This document shows positions 17,158-23,700 of a stretch of 23,700 nt of DNA, in pieces; within the stretch, counting starts at the first letter, position 1, and every line of letters starts with the position of its first letter. The notes beneath the pieces were generated by a model, which did not search any database, was not told the origin of the DNA, and saw only the letters and a list, made by a program, of their open reading frames with translations. A program made the position numbers and the translations under genes. Origin of the DNA: an uncultured Caulobacteraceae bacterium (GTDB taxonomy: Bacteria; Pseudomonadota; Alphaproteobacteria; Caulobacterales; TH1-2); NCBI GenBank assembly GCA_937967425.1, contig CALBST010000250.1, forward strand, positions 1 to 23,700. The letters are read 5' to 3'.

Positions 17158-17649
17158 CTACCAATCGATGCGGACGACGACCGTATCGGTGTAAACACCG
17201 GGTTGCGTCGCCGTTGTCGGCGAGACAACGCCGTGAAAGGCGCGGCTCACCGTCCAATGACCAAGCGCTAGCAGGCCGCCGGAGACGTTCACCGGCTGGC
17301 CGCCCGTCGTGCCGTTGCCCCAAACGGTGACGTATTGGTTGGTGGTATAGATGTTATAGTCGAGATATTGGCCGGACGCCGACCGCATCCGCCGCGCAGC
17401 GATTGTGCCGTACTGACCGGCCTCCATGCGCACCAGGATGCTCGGGAAAAGTTCGGCCAAGCCGGTGCAATCGACACTGACTTCGCCCTCCGCGGTTTGA
17501 GCGCCGCCGAGTGGATTGATTTGTTCGAAATCGAGCGTCGTTGCGCTCACGTTGCATGAACAGCCAAAGATGCCGCAGACAAGCGCATCCGCCGGCGTTG
17601 CGGCGAGGGCCATGTAGAATGCGATGCAAGCGAGCAGGAGACGCATCAT
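17158..17649 (-). CDS. spore coat U (SCPU) domain protein 2, candidate tip/terminal pilin
   Basis: Secreted pilin-like protein of 163 residues: signal peptide (1-22, ADA cleavage) and an SCPU domain ending in the characteristic VYTDTVVVRIDW. C32 and C61 match the usual domain disulfide (compare C38 and C68 of the pilin at 20523-21011). Two further cysteines, C25 and C30 (CGIFGC), precede it. Only about nine mature residues lie before C32, without the alternating hydrophobic N-terminal donor strand seen in the other pilin, so it may accept but not donate a strand. In archaic chaperone-usher (Csu-type) systems that suggests a terminal subunit. Its ATG overlaps the usher stop (ATGA); GGAG is 7 nt upstream. 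Confidence 0.85.
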   Translation of the reverse strand: MMRLLLACIAFYMALAATPADALVCGIFGCSCNVSATTLDFEQINPLGGAQTAEGEVSVDCTGLAELFPSILVRMEAGQYGTIAARRMRSASGQYLDYNIYTTNQYVTVWGNGTTGGQPVNVSGGLLALGHWTVSRAFHGVVSPTTATQPGVYTDTVVVRIDW

Positions 17650-19907
17650 GACTCTACTCCGCAGCGCAGAACGAGATGGCCCACCGAAAGCGCATTGTCA
17701 TCCGCAGCGGCGAGACAATCACCGAGCGCGAGCACATCTCCGCTTTGTGCGCCCTGAATGACGATGCGGCCGTTGCTGCCGATCGGGAAGCGGCGTTGAT
17801 CGCGCGCGCGTGTCAGCACCGCGCCACGTGGCGGCGCGCCGCCATCAGCGAAGATGATCCGCGTCTCGGAGATACGTTCCTCGGCGTCGGTGAAGCGAAC
17901 GAGCGCGCCCGCGCCCTGCGCCACACTGACGTGTTGTAAGGGCACGGCGGGCGCACGATCCAGCGGGAGATCGTCGGCGTTGATACTGATTGTGTTGACG
18001 CGGTAGGGCTGCAGGTTGGTCACGAGGCGCCGGCCATCGGCGCCGGTTTCGCCTGCGTCGAGCCGATTGCGCGCTACGGAAACATTCGGCGCGCCGCTAT
18101 CGACGAGCACGAAGCCGCCATCGATGCGCCGGCCTGCGAACGCAACGTTCTGAACCCAGCCGACGCTTCCCGCATGGCGTACACGAACACCGCCGACGCC
18201 ATTGGCAACGCCTGCCTCCGCGATCGTATCACCGAGCGCGCTGCGCGCCAGCGCCGCCACCTCGGCGCGCTCCGTGGCGCCGACAGCGGCGCGGGCCCGC
18301 CATCCGAAGCGATCGTGCTCGGCGGCGCGGTGCGCGCTCATCCTGTAGCTCGTGCCACGACGATCGTGCTCGGCGCTGGCGTAAGCGGAGACATCGCCGG
18401 ACAGTGAGAAACTAAGACTCACGCCGGCTGCGAGTTCGCTTTGATCGCGATCCGTATGGATAAGGCGGAACGAGATCGCGCCGTCGGCAAAGTCTGGCGC
18501 ATAAGACAAGGTCAATGTACGCGTGCGCGGCTCGTCGTCGAACTCGATCTGTGCGGCGGTGAGCGTCATTGCGCCGAGATCGCCCAGATCCAAAGTAAGA
18601 TTGCCGGCTGCGGATTGACGGAAGCTGTCGGCGCCGCGCTGACCCAATGCGGTGAAATTGCCGTCACGCCGTTCGGCCTGAACGCCGAACGAGACTAGGC
18701 GGCCGTCGTGATACCATGCCGCCGATGTGAAGCTGCCATCGTGGTTCACGGCGTGTGAGATATGAGCTTGGCCGAAGTGTGTGCTCGCGCCGCTGAGGCC
18801 GCCTTGAAAGGTGCTGACGTTGCCGCCGGCTTCGACGGCGCCCTCGAGTGTTAGTGACTCGGTGAGTCCATGCCGAAAGCGCACGGCTGCAAGGGCGTCG
18901 CCGTATCGGCCGCTCTCAAGACCATAAGCATGACGCCGGACGCCAAGCACGGCGGACCAATCGCTCAAACCACGTCGAAGCATGGACGTGCTCACAAAGA
19001 AGGGGCGGGTGATCGTGCGCTGCCGGCCGAGAACATCGGTGACGACGAGCTCTGCCTCGCCCGCGCCCGATACAACCGGCGCGTGATCGATGACGAATGG
19101 GCCTGCCTCCACGTTTGAGCGCGCGCGCAGCACACCATCGACATAGAGTTCGACCGTCGAGGCGGATTCGGCTTCGCCGGTGAGCGCGGGCGTGGGGTAG
19201 GTGATGAGCGAGGGCGTGAGGCCGAAATAGCGGCCGACCTGAAGGCCGCCGAAACGTACGGGCGCGCCAGTGGCGCCGATGAGCACAGAATCGCCAAATC
19301 GTGCGCGAATGCCGTGCTGGGGACGATCGATCGTCCAGCTCGTCTCAAGCCGCGTAAGGCGTGCGTTGTCGCCGGACTGGCCGAGCCACGAGCTGGCGAT
19401 CAGACCCCAGCGCCCGAACAATGCGCCTTCAACAATGCCCGAAGCGTGCGCGCCGCCGTCTTCAATCCATTGCAGCTCGGCCTCGTAGTTCAGATATCCA
19501 CCTGACGAAGAGTTCGACGTGACTTGAGCTGGCGCTTCGCGAGACGCCAAGTTCAGATGTTGACGCTGGAAGCACCCCATTGTGCAGGTGATGATGATGG
19601 CCCCCTCGCCCGGCGCCTCTTCGTAGCTCAGGCCCTCAATGCTTGAGAGCGGCACAAGGTCGTCCGAGTCTGGCGCCGCTATGCCCATCTGCGCTAGCGC
19701 GCTTCCAGGGGCGGCCACGCCATCGCTGGTGCGTGCGGCAAAGACATCGAGTGATATTGCTCTTGCGGGCAGACGAAGCTGAACCACAAAAACGTCTGAG
19801 TCCTGCGCGTAAGCCGACCCCGCGGCAAGGGCGGCGCTAGCGCACAGAAGCGTGCTGAGCCGACTGGCCAACATTGATCGTGCGTTCGCTTTGTTGGCCG
19901 CCCGCAT
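17646..19907 (-). CDS. fimbrial outer membrane usher protein (archaic/Csu-type)
   Basis: Outer-membrane assembly platform that receives chaperone-pilin complexes and secretes the fibre. 753 residues from the first ATG; a second in-frame ATG at 19874 gives 742 residues with a compact signal peptide and is an equally good start (neither has a clear ribosome-binding site). Visible: signal peptide, N-terminal domain with a CTMGC pair (C108, C112), beta-barrel with the usher blocks TPALTGEAESASTVELYVDG and AGEAELVVTDVLGRQ of the plug region, then NTISINADDLPLD and a C-terminal domain with a Cys pair (GDC...LRC). It is shorter than typical ushers (about 800-850). It overlaps the chaperone gene upstream and the pilin gene downstream. 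Confidence 0.9.
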   Translation of the reverse strand: MRAANKANARSMLASRLSTLLCASAALAAGSAYAQDSDVFVVQLRLPARAISLDVFAARTSDGVAAPGSALAQMGIAAPDSDDLVPLSSIEGLSYEEAPGEGAIIITCTMGCFQRQHLNLASREAPAQVTSNSSSGGYLNYEAELQWIEDGGAHASGIVEGALFGRWGLIASSWLGQSGDNARLTRLETSWTIDRPQHGIRARFGDSVLIGATGAPVRFGGLQVGRYFGLTPSLITYPTPALTGEAESASTVELYVDGVLRARSNVEAGPFVIDHAPVVSGAGEAELVVTDVLGRQRTITRPFFVSTSMLRRGLSDWSAVLGVRRHAYGLESGRYGDALAAVRFRHGLTESLTLEGAVEAGGNVSTFQGGLSGASTHFGQAHISHAVNHDGSFTSAAWYHDGRLVSFGVQAERRDGNFTALGQRGADSFRQSAAGNLTLDLGDLGAMTLTAAQIEFDDEPRTRTLTLSYAPDFADGAISFRLIHTDRDQSELAAGVSLSFSLSGDVSAYASAEHDRRGTSYRMSAHRAAEHDRFGWRARAAVGATERAEVAALARSALGDTIAEAGVANGVGGVRVRHAGSVGWVQNVAFAGRRIDGGFVLVDSGAPNVSVARNRLDAGETGADGRRLVTNLQPYRVNTISINADDLPLDRAPAVPLQHVSVAQGAGALVRFTDAEERISETRIIFADGGAPPRGAVLTRARDQRRFPIGSNGRIVIQGAQSGDVLALGDCLAAADDNALSVGHLVLRCGVES

Positions 19908-20529
19908 GCGCCTCGATCAGCCGGATGGCGCGCGCCGGCGCGGGAAGTGCGATGGGTGCGGATGAGCCTGCGAGCAGGTAACGCGGCGCTTCCAGGCGTT
20001 GGTCGCCGTTCAGGAGCGCGATCTGCGCAAAGCTCGAGCCAGTGTTTGTAAGGATGAGGTGTTGGCCTTCGGCGTGTGTCGTCAAATTGGGGCGCGCACC
20101 GCTTGGCGTGACGAACACAGGAAGCGACATCTCCAGCGCAAAGCCGAGCGCTACGCCATCGCTGCGCGGGGCGGGCAATTCGCGGAGCAGAATGCGATAG
20201 GCGGCTTCGCTGTTGCTACTGGGCCCGCGGACGCCCAGGCGGAGCGTCTGCTCACTGTTCGGCGCAATCTCAAACACGCCTGGCGCGACGATCAGCGCAT
20301 TGGTTGGCGTGAGGCGATCTTCGCCACCCACTTGTGTCCAAACGAACGCTTCAACTTCGAAGGAGACGGATGTTGCACGCCCATTATGCAGGCGCAGCGA
20401 GCCGATGGCGCGCTCCGGACTGAGACTCACCAGCACCGGCGCGACGCGGATGCCGCCCGTTTGCGCGTTCGCCACGCCTTGGGCCATGAAGAACACCATG
20501 GCCACGAGGAGCGCGCGAACGATCACCAT
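19837..20529 (-). CDS. PapD-like periplasmic fimbrial chaperone
   Basis: Periplasmic pilus chaperone of 230 residues: signal peptide (1-22, ANA cleavage), then the first immunoglobulin-like domain with the chaperone signature (RVAPVLVSLSPERAIGSLRL, FVWTQVGGEDRLTPTNAL, APNSEQTLRLGVRG) and a second domain ending around 210. It caps SCPU pilins by donor-strand complementation and delivers them to the usher. The start overlaps the stop of the preceding pilin by 7 bp (ATGGTGA), indicating translational coupling. No cysteines are present in the mature protein. Confidence 0.9.
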   Translation of the reverse strand: MVIVRALLVAMVFFMAQGVANAQTGGIRVAPVLVSLSPERAIGSLRLHNGRATSVSFEVEAFVWTQVGGEDRLTPTNALIVAPGVFEIAPNSEQTLRLGVRGPSSNSEAAYRILLRELPAPRSDGVALGFALEMSLPVFVTPSGARPNLTTHAEGQHLILTNTGSSFAQIALLNGDQRLEAPRYLLAGSSAPIALPAPARAIRLIEAHAGGQQSERTINVGQSAQHASVR

Positions 20530-21011
20530 GACACCGTCACGATGATGGTGTCAGTGTAAGCGCCCGCGGGCGCCGACTGTTGCATCGGAACGCGGCCATA
20601 GACGTCGATTGTGTCTGGCGTGCCGTCGCCAGTGCCCGAGAGGCGATCGGCGCCGGTATCGCCCCAAAGCACTGAGCGTTGATCGTCTTGGTAGAGGACG
20701 TAGTTCAGCGTGGCGGTGTCGCCTGACTTGGTCATGCGCCGCTGCGCCATGGTGGCGCCAGCGCCGTCGCCAAGACTCAAAGCCACATAATAGGGGGTGC
20801 CATTGGTACAGGTAACGCTAAGCGACGTGTCAGCGTCCAGGTGCGCGGCGCTCACCGGGTCGTAATTGCCGAACGCAAGATCAGATGCGCTGACTTCGCA
20901 CGAGGCCAACACCGTGGCGGTGACTTCGAAACTATCGGTGTCAGTTCCGGCATAAGCCGCGCACGGCGCCAGCGCCGCCACGAACGCCAACCCGAGAAAA
21001 GAACGCAACAT
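20523..21011 (-). CDS. spore coat U (SCPU) domain protein 1, likely major pilin
   Basis: Secreted pilin subunit of 162 residues: signal peptide (1-21, AYA cleavage), then an SCPU domain with C38 and C68 as the likely disulfide and the family C-terminus AYTDTIIVTVSW. The mature N-terminus has an alternating hydrophobic stretch (SFEVTATVLAS) before C38 that fits a donor strand, so it can polymerise; probably the main fibre subunit, like CsuA/B of archaic chaperone-usher pili. The ATG at 21011 is chosen because a proper signal peptide follows it; the open frame extends to 21308, but that 99-residue extension crosses a repeat region and is Arg/Ala-rich non-coding-looking sequence. Confidence 0.88.
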   Translation of the reverse strand: MLRSFLGLAFVAALAPCAAYAGTDTDSFEVTATVLASCEVSASDLAFGNYDPVSAAHLDADTSLSVTCTNGTPYYVALSLGDGAGATMAQRRMTKSGDTATLNYVLYQDDQRSVLWGDTGADRLSGTGDGTPDTIDVYGRVPMQQSAPAGAYTDTIIVTVSW

Positions 21012-21053
21012 CACCGCACCCAAATTGCCGCCGAGCTTTGCTGCCGACAACGC

Positions 21054-21117
21054 GCGAACGGCGCGCGCCGCGGCGGGTTTTGTCTTTGCACTCGACATCA
21101 CGCCACCAATGCAGCGC
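21054..21117. repeat. 64-bp direct repeat, left copy
   Basis: Matches 21261-21324 at 63 of 64 positions by eye, with weaker similarity for a further 15 bp or so on the right. It includes a copy of the last codons of the TadG-like gene (AALVA and stop, minus strand) although no intact gene ends here. Confidence 0.85.
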
Positions 21118-21239
21118 GGCGCGCGCCGTTCGGCATCACCACACCCAGTCGCCGCTGAGCGTTTTGCCGCCGGTGTCTCTAAAGACCGCCTAAATTGTGC
21201 GGCGCGCCGAAGCGCTAGAGCGCGAGGCGGATAGCGGCC

Positions 21240-21255
21240 TATGCCGAAGGGCATA
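21240..21255 (-). terminator. small hairpin downstream of the TadG-like gene
   Basis: TATGCC and GGCATA form a 6-bp stem with a 4-nt loop, about 50 bp after the TadG-like stop. No T-tract follows on the minus strand, so it is at best a weak or factor-dependent terminator or a processing stem. Confidence 0.25.
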
Positions 21256-21260
21256 AGCAT

Positions 21261-21324
21261 GCGAACGGCGCACGCCGCGGCGGGTTTTGTCTTTGCACTC
21301 GACATCACGCCACCAATGCAGCGC
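21261..21324. repeat. 64-bp direct repeat, right copy
   Basis: Second copy, 207 bp from the first. Its right end is the real 3' end of the TadG-like gene (stop at 21305-21307) and its left part is non-coding, so the repeat crosses the gene boundary. Confidence 0.85.
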
Positions 21325-22954
21325 CGCCGCAGCGCACGCCGTTCACGCGGACGTCGGCTTCTCCGAGGCGCACACCCAAGAGATCCGACAACCCATTGAG
21401 AAGACTATCCAGCGGCGCGGCGGCTGCCGTCAGTACGCCCTGCACAGCTGAGGTCAACGCGCCTGTGCTGAGGCCGAGGCCGGCGGCGCGCACCGTGAGC
21501 TTGGATTGACCCAGCAGTGTCGAGACCGTGGCGCGGACAGCGTCTCGCGTTTGCACCGACTTAACCGTGCCGCGCTCGATGTCGCGATCGTTGAAGCGGA
21601 CGTTGCTCCATTGCTGCCCGCCAACATCAATGCGCGCCTCCCCCTCGACGCGCGCAACGCCCAGGCGCACGAGCTGCGCCGGCGAGGGGCGGAGCTCGGT
21701 GCGGAAATTGTTGAGCCGGGCGTGATCGATCTCGCCTAGCATGAGAGATCCAATGCCGGGCGATACACCGAGTGTGACGGCGCGATTGTTTCTGCCGCCC
21801 CAGCCGCAATTGATTTCCTCCAACCGCGCTTGGCCGGACGCGAGTTCCAACAAAATCGGAATGCGCACATTGGCGAGCGTGCCGGCGCCGGCGTTGGCTT
21901 CAATATAAAGCCGTGTTTGCGCGCTGCGGATAACGACAGACTCGTCATTGGTTACCGTGAGCCACGGCGAGTTATTTGGCCGCTCGCCGATCGCAAGCCA
22001 CACAGTGGTGGACGCGAGGCCAGGCACGCCGGCGCCGAGATCAAGCTGAACCTGGCGCTGACCGTTCGCGACTTGAAGAATGGCCGTTGCTAAATCCATG
22101 GCGCCTACGCGGATTGCGGTGTCGGCGCTGCGCGTAGCGTGATCCTGTGCGCCATAGGGGCCGAGATCGAGGACGTTGCTGAGGCCGCGCAACGGGCGAT
22201 TGCGCTCGGACGCGCGCGCCATCGCGCGCAGAGCGCGTTCGGCGCGCTCATCTGTCTCGGCAACCACGTCCGCCAGCGCCTCGAGAGCCGCGGGCGCATC
22301 GGCGTTGGCGTCGAGCGTCTCGTCGTAGCTTGCCGCTTCAAGATCGAGGCGCGTTCGCAGCGCATCGACATAGTCCAGCACGTCGACGTTGGCGCGAAGC
22401 AGCGCGTTGTAGTCCATAACCGAGAGGCTGACGCTGCTGCCGGTTAGCCCACTCAACACTTGGTTGGCGACGCCGCCTTGGAGGGAAAGCAGACGCGTGC
22501 CGATCTGAAAGCTCGCGAGCTGGGTCTCCGCGGCAGTGGCTTCGCGGCGGATGTTCATGCGGCCCGACGGCACGAACAGCCTGCCAAAGAACAGCGGCGC
22601 CGAAGTCGTAAGCTCCACGCGCACCGCGTTGGCGCGGGCCGGATCAGGACGGAAGCGCTCAGCCGGCCGAACGGAACGATCCGGCGCATACGTTCCGCGC
22701 ACGACACTGATTTGGGTGTCGCGCGGCCACCGGTTGGCGGCGACGGTGGCGGCGGCGAGCGCTTCCGCTTGCGCCGGGTTCTGCATCGCCGCGAGCGCGG
22801 CGAGATCGGCGCTGCCCTGCAGGCGCCGGGATTCGAGATAAACACTGCCGACATCCACAGCGAGGCCAACGAAGCCGATAAGCACGACACCGCTCACCGC
22901 CGTAAGTACGGATACGCCACCGTCGCGAGCGCGGAAAAAGCGAAGCGGTTGCAT
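21305..22954 (-). CDS. TadG-like pilus assembly / secreted membrane-anchored protein
   Basis: 549 residues from the ATG at 22954, which overlaps the TadE-like stop as TGATG (a TTG one codon earlier is the alternative). The N-terminus is the TadG signature: a single membrane segment (about 13-36, SVLTAVSGVVLIGFVGLAVDVG) followed by YLESRRLQGSADLAALAA. The rest is predicted to be periplasmic or exposed: an Ala/Glu/Asp/Arg-rich helical stretch in the middle (about 195-265) and a beta-rich C-terminal region. TadG-type proteins accompany Flp/Tad pilus machines, but no ATPase, secretin or Flp pilin gene is in this window. Function here is unknown. Confidence 0.82.
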   Translation of the reverse strand: MQPLRFFRARDGGVSVLTAVSGVVLIGFVGLAVDVGSVYLESRRLQGSADLAALAAMQNPAQAEALAAATVAANRWPRDTQISVVRGTYAPDRSVRPAERFRPDPARANAVRVELTTSAPLFFGRLFVPSGRMNIRREATAAETQLASFQIGTRLLSLQGGVANQVLSGLTGSSVSLSVMDYNALLRANVDVLDYVDALRTRLDLEAASYDETLDANADAPAALEALADVVAETDERAERALRAMARASERNRPLRGLSNVLDLGPYGAQDHATRSADTAIRVGAMDLATAILQVANGQRQVQLDLGAGVPGLASTTVWLAIGERPNNSPWLTVTNDESVVIRSAQTRLYIEANAGAGTLANVRIPILLELASGQARLEEINCGWGGRNNRAVTLGVSPGIGSLMLGEIDHARLNNFRTELRPSPAQLVRLGVARVEGEARIDVGGQQWSNVRFNDRDIERGTVKSVQTRDAVRATVSTLLGQSKLTVRAAGLGLSTGALTSAVQGVLTAAAAPLDSLLNGLSDLLGVRLGEADVRVNGVRCGGAALVA

Positions 22955-23433
22955 CAAAAGCCACCCATCAGGATGGTTGCATTACGGGAGATGGTGGATG
23001 GCGGCGCCGGGATGAGCGTCTGAAAGGCCCAGTAAACGTCCTCGCTCGCATCATAAGTGACCGCGAGCGAAATGGTTGCGCCCTCGCGTCTGAGTTCTAG
23101 CCGCGAGAGCTCGCCGCGCATGAAGCTCTGGTTGGCGATGCCCGCCAGCATGGTCTCACGGGCGAGCGTCAGGCGCTCCTCATCATCGAGGCCAGCGATC
23201 GAAGCGCGGGCCGCGTCGTTCGCAAGTTGTTGAATCGTATGCGCCGTCAGGAAATAGCCGCCGTATGTGAAGATGCCGGTCATCAGCAGAAACAGCACGG
23301 GGCCGACAATCGCGAACTCGACAGCCGCGCCGCCGCTGCGATCGCTGAAGCGCCGCGACGCCGGCGCATAGAAGGCGGGTAGGCGAAACGCCCTGAACCC
23401 ACGCGACAACTTTAGCGCGAATCCCACCGTCAT
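22954..23433 (-). CDS. TadE-like pseudopilin family protein
   Basis: 159 residues. A basic N-terminus precedes SGGAAVEFAIVGPVLFLLM; cleavage between G34 and G35 would place E39 at position +5, the type IV prepilin-like arrangement reported for TadE/TadF. One membrane segment (about 37-62) is followed by a short periplasmic domain. In Tad systems these minor pseudopilins are processed by a prepilin peptidase, which is not encoded here. It is the first gene of the six-gene minus-strand cluster, with AGGAG two bases before the ATG at 23433 (short spacing). Confidence 0.83.
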   Translation of the reverse strand: MTVGFALKLSRGFRAFRLPAFYAPASRRFSDRSGGAAVEFAIVGPVLFLLMTGIFTYGGYFLTAHTIQQLANDAARASIAGLDDEERLTLARETMLAGIANQSFMRGELSRLELRREGATISLAVTYDASEDVYWAFQTLIPAPPSTISRNATILMGGF

Positions 23434-23651
23434 AGCTCCTGCTCAGACGATGGGAATAATGGCCTAGAGCCGTTGGCATATGACGCAGGCGAATTCTTCG
23501 AACTTTACGCAAAACCCGAATAAAGAAGGCATATCCTTTGAGGCTTATTTTGCGTCAGAGAGAAGTGATCTATGGATGGAACTTCGCTGAATAGTTGTAG
23601 AACGCGTCTGTGATGTCAGATTAGTTCGAGTAAATTGAGTCGGAGCATCAC
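23434..23651. other. divergent intergenic region, AT-richer than surroundings
   Basis: 218 bp between the TadE-like gene and the ORF at the right edge. It should hold the promoter of the pilus cluster and of the rightward gene. An inverted repeat at 23507-23555 is the clearest element. No promoter pair was convincing by eye. Confidence 0.5.
23507..23555. promoter_or_regulatory. inverted repeat, possible operator
   Basis: Perfect 8-bp arms ACGCAAAA (23507-23514) and TTTTGCGT (23548-23555) separated by 33 bp; inside lies a smaller AAGG-CATAT-CCTT element. The wide spacing fits two binding half-sites or a looped stem; it is located where divergent promoters are expected. Confidence 0.35.
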
Positions 23652-23700
23652 ATGCCCAGCCGCATTAGTGTCTCTTCCGCAGATTTCATTCGAAACATTG
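23652..23700 (+). CDS. 5' fragment of a gene, possibly Phd/YefM-type antitoxin
   Basis: ATG at 23652 with GGAG 6 nt upstream opens a frame that stays open to the window edge (16 codons): MPSRISVSSADFIRNI. The pattern resembles the start of Phd/YefM-family antitoxins (ISxSxFxRNxG), which bind DNA and a toxin encoded just downstream. Only 16 residues are visible, so the family call is tentative. Confidence 0.4.
   Translation, partial: MPSRISVSSADFIRNI

Larger units (their letters stand above)
21012..21304 (-). other. repeat-bearing intergenic region between TadG-like and pilin genes
   Basis: 293 bp, the only real gap in the 17158-23433 cluster. It contains one copy of a 64-bp direct repeat of the TadG-like gene's end, an inverted repeat GCGCT-AG-AGCGC (21212-21223), a hairpin TATGCC/GGCATA around 21240-21255, and short open stretches that look like gene tails: on the minus strand, 17 codons between stops (21189-21136) read AVFRDTGGKTLSGDWVW. 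It may hold the pilin promoter; no confident -35/-10 was found. Confidence 0.5.

Noticed and set aside
21012..21308. 99-residue N-terminal extension of pilin 1
   Set aside because: Would bury the signal peptide inside the protein and consists of repeat sequence translated in frame.
23507..23555. CRISPR-like or attachment-site repeat
   Set aside because: Only one inverted pair with no repeated spacing and no integrase or Cas gene in the window.

Overview
The window is GC-rich (about 62-65% by eye), tightly packed DNA from a Gram-negative bacterium. Frequent ATGA/TGATG overlaps, an archaic-type chaperone-usher system with spore-coat-U pilins, TadE/TadG proteins, a 935-residue M16 lipoprotein and a D-threonine-aldolase-like enzyme together suggest an alphaproteobacterium, most likely Caulobacterales/Hyphomonadaceae. 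The taxonomy is inference from gene content and style, not from a marker gene. I saw no rRNA, tRNA, CRISPR array, insertion sequence or phage gene.

Layout. (1) 1-2312, minus strand: a type-B carboxylesterase followed 7 bp later by a classical SDR dehydrogenase that runs off the left edge. (2) 2607-4196, plus: an AbgT-family membrane transporter, divergent from the esterase. (3) 4437-5171, plus: a small membrane protein that is a clean internal tandem duplication of a 114-residue unit. (4) 5236-7637, plus: a two-gene operon with 4-bp overlap, a sugar-lactone (D-arabinono-1,4-lactone type) oxidase and a PLP/metal enzyme of the D-threonine aldolase/DSD1 family. (5) 7638-14248: a tripartite RND efflux system. 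tetR, the adaptor and the RND pump are co-transcribed on the minus strand; the outer-membrane lipoprotein channel is on the plus strand. The shared control region carries a perfect palindrome sitting where two face-to-face promoters would start. (6) 14349-17156, plus: an M16 zinc peptidase lipoprotein.

(7) 17158-23433, minus: a surface-structure cluster in the order TadE-like pseudopilin, TadG-like protein, spore-coat-U pilin 1, PapD-like chaperone, outer-membrane usher, spore-coat-U pilin 2. Nearly every junction is translationally coupled. The exception is a 293-bp gap after the TadG-like gene, which contains a 64-bp direct repeat of the end of that gene. (8) 23434-23700: a promoter-type region with an inverted repeat and, at the very edge, the first 16 codons of what looks like a Phd/YefM-type antitoxin.

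Most interesting points: the TadE/TadG genes joined to a compact chaperone-usher operon whose last pilin appears to lack a donor strand (candidate tip subunit); the duplicated membrane protein with a structured leader; the strong hairpin covering the ribosome-binding site of the lactone oxidase; and the efflux operator architecture. Structures and promoters were found by eye and need computational folding or experiments to confirm.
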